Shown here: positions 49,032-58,200 of the stretch, piece after piece | How positions within the stretch are numbered: the first letter of the stretch is position 1 | Layout of the letters: every line of letters begins with the position of its first letter | Assembly: GCA_024762925.1 (NCBI GenBank) | Contig: JANTGM010000004.1 | Span: forward strand, 1 to 64,000 | Source: Kofleriaceae bacterium | GTDB taxonomy: Bacteria; Myxococcota_A; Polyangia; Haliangiales; Haliangiaceae | Length of the DNA: 64,000 nt | Reading direction: 5' to 3' | Notes under the pieces: model-generated | What the model was told of the DNA's origin: nothing | Databases searched by the model: none | What the model saw: only the letters and a program-made list of their open reading frames with translations | Position numbers and translations under genes: made by a program

Positions 49032-49874
49032 TTAGTTGCCTCCTTGCGTGTGACACTTGGTACAGGTGGTGCCGATCGCGTTAAACGCCTTCTTGCCGTC
49101 GTGACATGACTTCTGGCAACTCTGCATGGTTGGCAATGGAACTGTCGTATCGGCTTCGGCTGATTTGATGTTTTCGTGGCAGGTGAGGCAAGCCCGGCCC
49201 GCAGTGCCAACTCGGTCCACGGCAGCATGGGCTTGATGGTCAAACTTGCCTTTCACGGCAAATGGATTGGCATTGCGTTTTGCAACGACAGCTTGTCCCG
49301 TTCCTTTGGAGTGACAACCGTCGCACGACTCCTTGATGCGTGGTGTCACGCCTCGTGCGTGGCAGCCAGAACACAGAGCGTGCCCAGCGGAGAGATTGCC
49401 TTGTGTGGGAGCGCCAGCACCAAAGCTGCCATGACAGCTCTCGCATTGCTCACCACTCTGGCTTGGCCGAATGTGCTTGCGGTGAGAATAGTTCGCAGAG
49501 AACTCACTGAGCCCTGCAGCTGGTGCGACATAGCCACTCGGCGTGCACTCGGACTTAAATGTCACGTGGCAGGTGAGGCAAACTTTGCCCTCCTTCTGCT
49601 TCAGTGTTCCACAGCTCGAACTGAACTTGTGACAGGAGAAACAACGAGCATGCTCCTTTTTTCCCTTTTGCTGCCACTCGCCATCGGCAGTTGCTGCATG
49701 ACACCGAGCGCACTCAACCTTGACGGTGCTCGCATGCTTCTCATGGCTGAAGAGGCGGTCCTGAGGGACAGCGGTTTGCATGCCCTTCTGCCCGATTGCC
49801 GGAACGGAAATGGCGGCGATTGCCAGAACAATGAGGCCAATGCCCCAAACTTGCGTGCGTGTTCGTACGCTCAT
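49032..49874 (-). CDS. nonaheme c-type cytochrome
   Basis: 280 residues. N-terminal signal (GLIVLAIAAISVPAIGQ). Eight CXXCH (CARCH, CFSCH, CLTCH, CESCH, CSGCH, CDGCH, CLTCH, CTKCH) and one CX3CH (CQKSCH), the last being a rare spacing. FSHEKHAS and YSHRKH hold distal His. The C-terminal half (PTMQSC...CHDGKKAFNAIGTTCTKCH) is clearly related to that of the 287-residue cytochrome (PTMQSCDACHDGVNAFKTTGFGCVKCH), showing duplication within the operon. One base separates it from the porin gene. Confidence 0.88.
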   Translation of the reverse strand: MSVRTRTQVWGIGLIVLAIAAISVPAIGQKGMQTAVPQDRLFSHEKHASTVKVECARCHAATADGEWQQKGKKEHARCFSCHKFSSSCGTLKQKEGKVCLTCHVTFKSECTPSGYVAPAAGLSEFSANYSHRKHIRPSQSGEQCESCHGSFGAGAPTQGNLSAGHALCSGCHARGVTPRIKESCDGCHSKGTGQAVVAKRNANPFAVKGKFDHQAHAAVDRVGTAGRACLTCHENIKSAEADTTVPLPTMQSCQKSCHDGKKAFNAIGTTCTKCHTQGGN

Positions 49875-49875
49875 C

Positions 49876-51576
49876 TTAGAAATTAGCCTCCATAAGAACC
49901 CGCAGGCTCACCATCGCGTCGATATCTGCCGCAATGCTCTGCGACGGTTGAGCCACCTCTCCCGTCGTGCGCAAGCGAACTAGTGATGTCGGCCAGTAGC
50001 CAACATCGAAGCGCACACCACCGCGGCCGTCGTTGTCGAGAACCGCGTAGGGTGACTCGATGTCCAATACCCGCACATAGCCTCCAAAAGCGGCGGATGC
50101 TTTCTTCTTGCCAAAGTTGTAGCGAGCCTCGCCCGACAGTTCGTGTAGTTGTTTTGTTCCGGTGCCGGTGGTGTCGTCAAAAGCCGAACCTTCGAGATTG
50201 CCTGTGGCGTCCAAGTCATGTGCTCGGAACTTGTACTGCCCAGTTGTGGTGAGGCGCTTGCCAATCAGCGCACTACCCGCGATCCCAAACTCTTGAAAGG
50301 GCCGAGAGAATGCATCCGATTGCTCGGCGTTCTTGACGAGTCGATTGCGATAGAAGGCATAACCTTCAAAGTTACGCGTGAGCTGATAATTGGCGCGCGC
50401 CCCAATCAATGTGGAGTTCTGTGGTGTACCAATCGCAAGCCCGAGCTCTTGCCCAACATTGACAACATCTATGGGTGATGCGCCGATGTAGTCAAAAGCG
50501 AGTTCCCGTGCAAAGTTCTTTTCGACATCGGCAATGACAGTAAGGTCATCACCAATACTCTGGCGAACCTGCCCCCCAAGCCGTCCAATACCAGAGCTAT
50601 TGTCTCCATCGGTGCCATCATCGATGAAGCGTCCACGGAAGTAGAGTCTGGTGTTTCGCGCGACTCGAGCACGGCTATTGGCCTCGATGAAGATGGGTGC
50701 AGCCGCGTCATCCCCACCAGCGTCGTAACGCATGAAGTCAACGTTGAGATCAGCTGGGTAGCCAAAAATCTCTTCGCCCCGCAACTTCACGCCCGCTCCG
50801 GCAAGAAGGCCTGGGTCATCGTTGAAGAAGAGGGAAACTCGCTGGCCAAAGAAGGCCGAGACCTCGGCCATTCGGTGGTCATAGGCCGCGGTGATGCCAT
50901 CGAAGTTTGCTACGAAACGATTTGAGCCATAGCGGTACTGGCGACCGGCGCGAAGATAGATTGAGTCGAGTACCCCGCCCTTCTCTCCGCCGAGGCCATC
51001 AAGTTCTGCGTACCCTGCCCGAATGAGCAAAGCCTGACTCTCATCACCGTCGTATACGTAGTTCATCGCAGTGAACTGACCACCGCCTGCATCGAGCTGA
51101 AAGCGCGAGAGAAAGTAGCTGTTGAGCGAAGGCATCAAGACACCACGTGTGCCGATAATGGCGTCGCCAAGCAAGTAGTTCCGATTGTCTGCGTAGGCGT
51201 TGCCTTGCGCATCCACAACATCGCCAGGTGCAAATCCCGTCTGGGCGACGTTGCCACTCAGCTGGCTGACATCAAGCCCATATCCGACGTTGGTCTTGAA
51301 TATGACACGCTCTTTGATGTCTCGGTACTGCGTTGGAATTGCCCTGTACTCGAGTCGAGACGTCTTTGCCTTTGCTGCAGGGGCTTCCTTCTTGGAAACG
51401 GAAGCATCTTCGGCAGCAGCACTGCGCATGTTGAGCGTTGACAACTCTCGCTGTGGAAGCTGCTTGAGACGGAGATCCATGGGGCTCTCGGCCAACGCAA
51501 CACTGGTACTACCCACAACAGCCGCACCAGTAACCACACCAGCAAGGACTCTACGTATTTTTCTTAGACGGCTCAT
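49876..51576 (-). CDS. outer-membrane beta-barrel, porin-cytochrome conduit type
   Basis: 566 residues from ATG 51576, which overlaps the stop of the 15-heme gene (ATGA). Signal peptide ending SVALA-ES. After a Lys/Ala-rich plug-like segment the chain shows amphipathic strands throughout (YFLSRFQLDAGGG, SIYLRAGRQYRYG, NTRLYFRGRFIDDG, FEGYAFYRNRLV) and ends with Phe (MEANF), the C-terminal signature recognised by the Bam machinery. It would form the sheath through which a multiheme protein crosses the outer membrane, as in MtrB or OmbB. Sequence similarity to those is not obvious. Confidence 0.82.
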   Translation of the reverse strand: MSRLRKIRRVLAGVVTGAAVVGSTSVALAESPMDLRLKQLPQRELSTLNMRSAAAEDASVSKKEAPAAKAKTSRLEYRAIPTQYRDIKERVIFKTNVGYGLDVSQLSGNVAQTGFAPGDVVDAQGNAYADNRNYLLGDAIIGTRGVLMPSLNSYFLSRFQLDAGGGQFTAMNYVYDGDESQALLIRAGYAELDGLGGEKGGVLDSIYLRAGRQYRYGSNRFVANFDGITAAYDHRMAEVSAFFGQRVSLFFNDDPGLLAGAGVKLRGEEIFGYPADLNVDFMRYDAGGDDAAAPIFIEANSRARVARNTRLYFRGRFIDDGTDGDNSSGIGRLGGQVRQSIGDDLTVIADVEKNFARELAFDYIGASPIDVVNVGQELGLAIGTPQNSTLIGARANYQLTRNFEGYAFYRNRLVKNAEQSDAFSRPFQEFGIAGSALIGKRLTTTGQYKFRAHDLDATGNLEGSAFDDTTGTGTKQLHELSGEARYNFGKKKASAAFGGYVRVLDIESPYAVLDNDGRGGVRFDVGYWPTSLVRLRTTGEVAQPSQSIAADIDAMVSLRVLMEANF

Positions 51577-52910
51577 CGCACCCCCCGGTGACAACGCGAA
51601 CATGTGTCTTCGTATGTGTGACAGGCCATGCAACTTGTGAGGCCAAAGCGTGCACTCTCAGCATGCCCACCGAGGCGGAACTCACCAAGAGGCTGGTGCG
51701 AGCGCGGAGGGATTGAGTGACAAGCAGTGCAGTAGTCTGCTTGGTGGCAGGTTGCACACCGATCGCGGTTCACAGATGCTTCGCGACCGTGATTCTCGTT
51801 GCGCCAACCGAGCATGTGGTCCTTCGGACGCATCACCTCGTGGCATTGGAAACACGAGTCACGAGAGTTGCCGCTCAAGTTCTCGTGACAGTATTTGCAG
51901 TTGGCATTCTCGTCGGCCGCCTGCTCGGCGTGATTGGCGCGGAACTCCAAGTTGTGATTCTCGGGAAGCGTCGAACCAGTGAGGTGAGTTCGCGGTGTAT
52001 TGCCATCGACCATGCCCTCGTGGCAAACTTTGCACTGGGCGATTCGAACCCGCTCAGGGGTTCTCTTTGGGTCTTGATGACACTTTGCGCATTCCTGCAT
52101 TTGCGGAACGCTGACATCCTTGATCTCTGTCGAGAGGGCCACGTCTTCGTGACAGGATTCACAGCCAATGCTGGCACCAGCGCGGTCTTGGACGTGATCT
52201 CCGTGCGAGAAAATTAGGCCCTCGGTGATCATGATTCGGCCTTGGGCGATATCCACTTTGCTCTGCTTGTGGCAACTCGCGCAGTCGGACATGCTCATGA
52301 CTTTCTTCGCCTTGCCCTCATGACAGCGAGCACATGCGTCGTGGCGAGGCAGGAGTGGATCGCCTGTCTTCTCATCTCGGGAATGACAGTCATCGCATCC
52401 AAGATGGAAGCCAACTGCCGATTCCATGCCCCCTTTGTCGAGGTGATCGCGATGAGAAAAGTTCGAAGCGAGCACTTTCTTGCTGCCACGCGATGGGAAG
52501 ACCTGCATCTTCGTTGCACCTTCGGCGGTGATATCGACGCTGACGTGGCAATTCTTACAAAACGCCCCAGGAGGCTTGTAGAACTCTTCTTTGTGGCAAT
52601 CGTCGCAAGGCGCATGATCGTTGCCCCCTGGGAATGGAGCAAGCCCCTTCCGCACATCCTCTTGTGGGTGACAATCCTTGCACTCGAGCCCACGATCCTT
52701 GTAGCTGGTAATGCGCTTGTCATTTCCGGTGTGCAGTTCGTGGGGAAAGCGATTGCTATCTGCGGCAATCACCTCGGCACTTGCCTTGGTCGAAGACCGA
52801 GATCGACCACTACAGGCGGCGCTCAACGAGAACGCGAGGACGAAAACAATTGGTAAGCCAAGACCAACTCTCCCCCCCCGCAAACCATCACTCAATACTC
52901 GGCGACTCAT
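51573..52910 (-). CDS. 15-heme lipoprotein cytochrome
   Basis: 445 residues from ATG 52910 (MSRRVLSDG). Lipobox LSAAC. Fifteen CXXCH motifs, all of standard spacing: CKDCH, CDDCH, CKNCH, CDDCH, CARCH, CASCH, CESCH, CAKCH, CKVCH, CKYCH, CFQCH, CATCH, CTACH, CMACH, CSRCH. Distal-ligand patterns FPHELH, FSHRDH, FSHGDH. It is the first gene of the operon and coupled to the barrel gene. It could be the outer-membrane wire (MtrA/OmaB role) that fits inside the barrel, or a periplasmic-side lipoprotein; the sequence does not decide. Confidence 0.9.
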   Translation of the reverse strand: MSRRVLSDGLRGGRVGLGLPIVFVLAFSLSAACSGRSRSSTKASAEVIAADSNRFPHELHTGNDKRITSYKDRGLECKDCHPQEDVRKGLAPFPGGNDHAPCDDCHKEEFYKPPGAFCKNCHVSVDITAEGATKMQVFPSRGSKKVLASNFSHRDHLDKGGMESAVGFHLGCDDCHSRDEKTGDPLLPRHDACARCHEGKAKKVMSMSDCASCHKQSKVDIAQGRIMITEGLIFSHGDHVQDRAGASIGCESCHEDVALSTEIKDVSVPQMQECAKCHQDPKRTPERVRIAQCKVCHEGMVDGNTPRTHLTGSTLPENHNLEFRANHAEQAADENANCKYCHENLSGNSRDSCFQCHEVMRPKDHMLGWRNENHGREASVNRDRCATCHQADYCTACHSIPPRSHQPLGEFRLGGHAESARFGLTSCMACHTYEDTCSRCHRGVR

Positions 52911-52946
52911 GGTGCGATGCCAGGATAACCACAAAGTTGCCTTTAC

Positions 52947-52958
52947 AGGAATTATCCT
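52947..52958. promoter_or_regulatory. inverted repeat AGGA-N4-TCCT in divergent promoter region
   Basis: AGGAATTATCCT, a 4+4 bp inverted repeat around ATTA. It lies between the cytochrome operon and the cNMP/ferredoxin gene, in an 107-bp divergent intergenic region. Candidate operator or half of a larger site; short enough to be chance. Confidence 0.3.
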
Positions 52959-52961
52959 CCT

Positions 52962-52975
52962 CTACTATCTAGTAG
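52962..52975. promoter_or_regulatory. palindrome CTACTA-TC-TAGTAG, candidate operator
   Basis: A perfect 6-bp inverted repeat with a 2-bp centre in the 107-bp gap between the two divergent redox operons, four bases from the first palindrome. Its central position suggests joint control of both directions. It does not match the CRP consensus TGTGA-N6-TCACA. Confidence 0.4.
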
Positions 52976-53017
52976 TGGATGTTGCCCACCGGCGGGATCA
53001 CGTAGCGAAGTCGGACG

Positions 53018-55255
53018 ATGGCCAATTCCACGCATGAAACCGGAGCAACGGCTCCCCATGTTGCCCTGCTCAGTCAGGTGCCATTTCTCTCCGACGCCAG
53101 TTCCGAGGTTCTGAAGAACCTGGCTGAGAACACCCTGGTAAGGCGATATACGGCCTATGAGCCGATATCCCAGCAAGAGGAATTCGCTCACTCCATGTTC
53201 ATCGTGGTCTCGGGGAGCGTCTCGCTTCACGCCGTTCGCAGTGATGGAGTTTCGATTCCCCTGGGCACCCTCACACGCCCTGGCGAGTTTTTCGGTGAGG
53301 AAGCTTTGCTTGGAAGGGGAATCCGCTTGGCCACGGCGGTGGCAGATACAGAGACGGTGCTCTTGGAGGTGGAGCAACGGAAATTTGCCCTGCTCGCCCG
53401 CAAAACCAGCGGAGCTTCCGAGGCGCTTGAGTACACCTACCACCAACGCTCGATCATCACGTTCATTCAGATGCACCCGTATCTGTCGCAGCTTCCTCCA
53501 GGTCAGGCCAGTCGGCTCATCGCCGGCGCTACCATGGCGACGTATCAGAAGGACGAGCTGCCTGTGCGCCAAGGCGATGCAGCGACACAAGTCATGCTGA
53601 TTGCCGATGGTGTGCTCAAGGCGCTTCGAACCACAGATGATGGACGGCTCTCGGTATTGGCCTACTTCAATAGTGGCGATGTGGTTGGCTCCCACGATCC
53701 GCCACAGCGGCCCTACAGCCTGACGGCTCTTGGCAAGGCCGAGGTCATCTTCATTCCAAAGGCAGCGTTCGACGAACTTGAGTTCACCGCACCACAAGTC
53801 TACGCCCGCTTTGGCAAGGACCGGATGTCGCGCACAGGCATCATGGAAAATGCCGGCCAGACGATCTTCGGATCCGCAGAGGCGCTCTTTCAAGAGGGCA
53901 TGGAAGTTGAGTCCTTGCTCATCATCGACCTGGACCGATGCGTTCGATGTGGCAATTGCGTTCGGGCATGCCACACCCGGCATGAGTACACCCGACTTGA
54001 CCGACGTGGGCCGATCTTTCGCCGGCGAAAATCCCTCTCCTCCAAGGAGCACGAGCACCTTCTGATTCCTTCATCGTGTCGCCACTGTCGTGACCCTGAG
54101 TGCATGATTGGCTGTCCTACGGGGGCTATCGCGCGCCACCCAAATGGCGAAGTCGAAATCAATGAGAACTGCGTCGGTTGCGATAACTGCGCTCGCAAGT
54201 GCCCCTACGGGAACATCACCATGCGGCCAATCCCGGAGGCCGAGCAGAAAGACAACATCGTCAAGCAGGCAATCAAGTGCAACCTGTGCCGTGGCCACAA
54301 ATACTCCAATTGTGTGCATGAGTGTCCACGTGGTGCCCTGCTCCGTGTGAACCCTTTGGAGCACTTTGATGAACTCGCGCTTGTCCTTGCTGCAGATCAA
54401 GATCGAGAGGGACAAGGAGCTTCAACGCGCCGCAAGCTTCCAAAGCGCTCAAGTCGCCCCATGACAACGTTGGTCGCCTCGGTGCTCTTACTCCTGCTCT
54501 TCTCGGGCGGCATTACCGCTGCGCACTTCATGGCCCCGGATTCCTACTCGGCCTCGAGTCCGCTTGGCCTTGGATTTGGCGTTGTGGGTGCTGTATGCAT
54601 TGTATTGGCCCTCTTGCTCGGCGCTCGGAAAAAGCTCAGCAACCACGGTCTGGGACGGCTCGAGAGCTGGACACAGTTACACATGACGTTTGGCGGTATT
54701 GGTTTTGTCGCCGCGATGGCTCATGCTGATTACGGAGTTGCCGGCATCGGCACCACATTGCTAATGCTTCTCTTCGCGCTCGAAATCATAACTGGCGTGA
54801 TAGGACAGCTGCTCTATTCAAACGTGCCGAAGATTCTGACCCACATCGAGAAGTCTGGGAATTCAAAGCTCATTGAAGACCTCTACGAGGAGCGCAACGA
54901 GCTCCGAGAGGGCTTGCGACAAATTCTGATCAAGCAACCATCTGAGGTTCGCGCCTTTGCATCGACCTTGCGACGGCTTGCAGGCTCTCCACGGCGCAGG
55001 TACAGCCGCCGCTTCGACGCCGCCCAACACCAAACGTTCCTACTCGCCAACCTGCCGTTGCAGGGGCATTTGGAGCACCATCGCCCTGTGATTGAGAGGG
55101 TACTCACCGACCATTGCAAAATCTCGGATACCGTGGCGCAGATCAAGCTGCACCGAGTTCTCAAGCAATGGCTCTTTCTTCACCTAGCCACCTCTGCAGC
55201 TCTCGTCACCGTACTTATCCTCCACGTTTTCACCATGCTTCCGATCGTCTGGTAG
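53018..55255 (+). CDS. cNMP-binding x2 / four-cluster ferredoxin / b-type membrane fusion
   Basis: 745 residues. cNMP domain 1 at about 15-130 keeps the phosphate cassette GEFFGEEALLGRGIRLATA (E95, R103). cNMP domain 2 at about 150-260 has a degenerate cassette (GDVVGSHDPPQRPYS). A DmsB/NrfC-like region at 305-445 holds four Cys groups (CVRCGNCVRAC, CRHCRDPECMIGCP, CVGCDNCARKCP, CNLCRGHKYSNCVHECP) for four [4Fe-4S] clusters. Then about five membrane helices (482-600 and 716-740) with His 555, 569, 722 and 736, spaced as haem b ligands (H722-x13-H736). It probably links cytoplasmic donor and quinone or periplasmic haems, gated by a cyclic nucleotide. 19 bp before the FHA fusion gene. Confidence 0.88.
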   Translation: MANSTHETGATAPHVALLSQVPFLSDASSEVLKNLAENTLVRRYTAYEPISQQEEFAHSMFIVVSGSVSLHAVRSDGVSIPLGTLTRPGEFFGEEALLGRGIRLATAVADTETVLLEVEQRKFALLARKTSGASEALEYTYHQRSIITFIQMHPYLSQLPPGQASRLIAGATMATYQKDELPVRQGDAATQVMLIADGVLKALRTTDDGRLSVLAYFNSGDVVGSHDPPQRPYSLTALGKAEVIFIPKAAFDELEFTAPQVYARFGKDRMSRTGIMENAGQTIFGSAEALFQEGMEVESLLIIDLDRCVRCGNCVRACHTRHEYTRLDRRGPIFRRRKSLSSKEHEHLLIPSSCRHCRDPECMIGCPTGAIARHPNGEVEINENCVGCDNCARKCPYGNITMRPIPEAEQKDNIVKQAIKCNLCRGHKYSNCVHECPRGALLRVNPLEHFDELALVLAADQDREGQGASTRRKLPKRSSRPMTTLVASVLLLLLFSGGITAAHFMAPDSYSASSPLGLGFGVVGAVCIVLALLLGARKKLSNHGLGRLESWTQLHMTFGGIGFVAAMAHADYGVAGIGTTLLMLLFALEIITGVIGQLLYSNVPKILTHIEKSGNSKLIEDLYEERNELREGLRQILIKQPSEVRAFASTLRRLAGSPRRRYSRRFDAAQHQTFLLANLPLQGHLEHHRPVIERVLTDHCKISDTVAQIKLHRVLKQWLFLHLATSAALVTVLILHVFTMLPIVW

Positions 55256-55274
55256 CAAGATACGAACTCTTCCT

Positions 55275-58200
55275 ATGTCTCGCTTCATGCGCTTGCTCTT
55301 TCACCGTGGCCCCTGGGCTGGCCGCGAGCTTGTGACCGCAGCACCGATGCTCCGCATAGGTAGCGACCCCTCGAAGAACGACCTTGCGCTGGATGACCCC
55401 GAACTTGCGCAAGCACATTGCATCGTGCAGCGGTCTTCCCGCGGAGAGTACATTCTGGAAGACCTCAGCCAGATGAGCGCATCGCTGTGCATCAACGGGC
55501 AGATCCCGCAAGATGACGCCGCGATCTATCTCTGCCCTGGAGATCGATTCGAACTTGGCGGCTCCGAGATCGAAGTTGCCGAGGCAAGCCCGAGACTCCT
55601 GCAAATCTCTGGTGCACACGCTGGGCGCGAGTTTCCTCTAAGCGAAGAGCTTCTCAGTTTCGGCCGGGCTCCCGACAATGTCATTGCAATCGACGACTCG
55701 GAGGCATCGGTCTATCACGCTGTCATTCGAAGCACAGCTCCGGGTTTTTCCCTAGAAGACCAACGCTCCACAAATGGCACGTTCGTCAATGGCAAGAGAG
55801 TCTCGTCTCACATTCTTGGGGATGGCGATATCGTTCGTCTCGGCCAGCAGGAGTTCCTCTTTGCCGCAGTGCAGAGTCCACTTGAGCCGGCAGATGATAT
55901 CGCGCCAGGCCAGCGCCGCCTCGACGATGTTCGGGCCTACTTCCAGATCCTCACAGGCACCCAACTCAATACACGGATCGAACTCGGATCGCTTCCGCTG
56001 CTGATCGGAACGGGGCTCGACTGCGACTTCGTCCTACACGACTCAGCGGTTGCCCCGGCACATGCTCGGGTGGTGCCAAACAACGACCTCTACTACCTTC
56101 AAGACCTCGGTTCAGGGGACGCGACGCTGGTCAACGGGCGGCGAGTTACAGGAGAACCTCGACTACTGCAACCCGGAGATCTTCTTACTTTTGGCTCTAC
56201 AACGGCCGAGTACCACGTAAAGGGCGGTGTTGTTAGCGAGACTGGCATATCGATGGCAATGACGTCGGTCATCGCGGCGGGTGCCTACGACCTAACGCCA
56301 CAAGCCAAATACGTCGTCAATGGGCATGTTGAGGTCTGCGATGAGATTCTCATTGGCAGCTCGCCAGGATGTCACCTCCAACTCGATAGCGATGGGATCA
56401 GCCCAATGCACTGCCGCATTCGCTGGTCAGGTCAGTTCACCATTGAGGACACCTCGGTCTCGGGAACGTTCTTAGGCGACAAGCGCATCGTCAAAGAATC
56501 GCTACAAGACGGCTTGGTGATCCGCATCGGCCAGGAGCTTGTCGATGTGCGCATCGCCGGCGAGCGATGCAGCTTGGACCAAATCGATCGAGCCACGGCC
56601 GCTGCCGCGATTGAGGTCGCACATGAAACCTCGTTCGACCTCTCGAAGGCACAGCTCGATCCCGCCAACATGGGTGGCGCTATCACGAGCGCTTACAAGA
56701 CAGTTTACAAGCTCAACTACGCGGACGTCGACTCATTAGTCCGTGAGCGCAAAGAGAAGTTCCGCCAAGGGGCCCCAGCCTGGCGTCCCAGCACGGACAT
56801 TCGCAGACCGGCGACGGCTCGAATCAGTGTTATTCTTACCATCCTCGCCTCAATCGGACTTGCGGCCTTCGCATACAGCAGGAACCACATCACAGAAGTC
56901 CTGGTGAATCATCCGCTCAGCGAGTCCCATTCTACAGCTCTCTTTGTCCAACAAGCCGAGCAACATGGCCTAAGGGCAGACTGCCGAGCCTGCCACAGCT
57001 TGGGTAACGGACTCTCCGACGATCTCTGTCTCACCTGTCACGAGGGGCTCAGCGCAGGCATGCGAGAGGAGCACCGCTCGACAAAGAAGGCCTTGGCTCC
57101 GGGACGTAGGCTGCCAAATTCAAGCTGTGCCGATTGCCATCGCGAGCACAATGCAACGCCACGATTTGTCATGGGAACTCCGTCGCTGCTCGGGGCTGGA
57201 CGTGGCTGTGCAGAACAAGCTTGTCACCCAAATCAGCATGAAGGCGACTTCGACAAGGACTCGGCGCCCATCGTGAACGCTGCCGAACTGCGACTGGCCG
57301 CAGGACCGATTCCCAATTTCGACACTCCCCAGGAGGAGTTTCACATTGCACATGCAAGCGTTGAGCATGAAGGCAAGAGCATTGCGATTGCCTGCACAAC
57401 CTGCCATGCAAAAGCCGATTCTCAGACCGGGGAGCTTGTTGAGCGCGAGCCTGGCAGAGCGTGTTTTGGATGCCATAGCGGTGGAGGTTCACTGCAACAG
57501 GAGTGTCTCTCCTGTCACGGCCTCGAACACGGCAATTCCCATGGCTTTGTGCGAGCCGCGACTGATGACCCTGCAATGGCAACAGTCACGCCAAAAACCA
57601 GTGCCCACCACTCACTCTTCTGGGCCTTCCTCATAATGGTCGCGCTCTTTGTTCCACTCGTTTTCTTTGGCCTTGTGCTGCGTTTGCGAGCTCGTCGAAC
57701 TGCAACACAGGTCGTCGCGCGGCTTCATGAGTTCCCTGTGGAGGCCGTCAAGCACCTGGTGCACTCGATCAATATGGACAAGTGTGTTGGCTGCCATGCG
57801 TGTGTGCAAGCCTGTCCAACCAGCGTGCTCGAACTCGTCAATCACAAGTCGCAAATCGTCAACTTCGATGCGTGCATTCAGTGTCGTGCGTGCGAAGCCT
57901 CCTGTGCCTTTGGTGCGCTCGTCATGCATGAAGCGGATAAGCCTCCGCCATCAATTAAGATGCCCGATCTTGACGCGGGACTGCAGACTCCTGTGCCAGG
58001 TCTCTACCTCATTGGACAAGCTGCGGGCATAGCTCAGGTAAAAAACGCGAGCAATATGGGTCGCACCGTCATCGACCGAGCTATGCAAGCTGGCCTCAGT
58101 CCCGGCGAAGGACAACGGCTGGGCGCACAAGTGGATGTGGTAATTGTCGGTAGTGGCCCCGCAGGGCTAAGTGCAGCTCTGAGCTGCCAGCACCACGGTT

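Noticed and set aside
57783-57797. CVGCH at residue 837 of the FHA fusion counted as an eighth haem
   Set aside because: It is part of CxxCxxCxxxCP, a [4Fe-4S] motif, on the cytoplasmic side of TM2.
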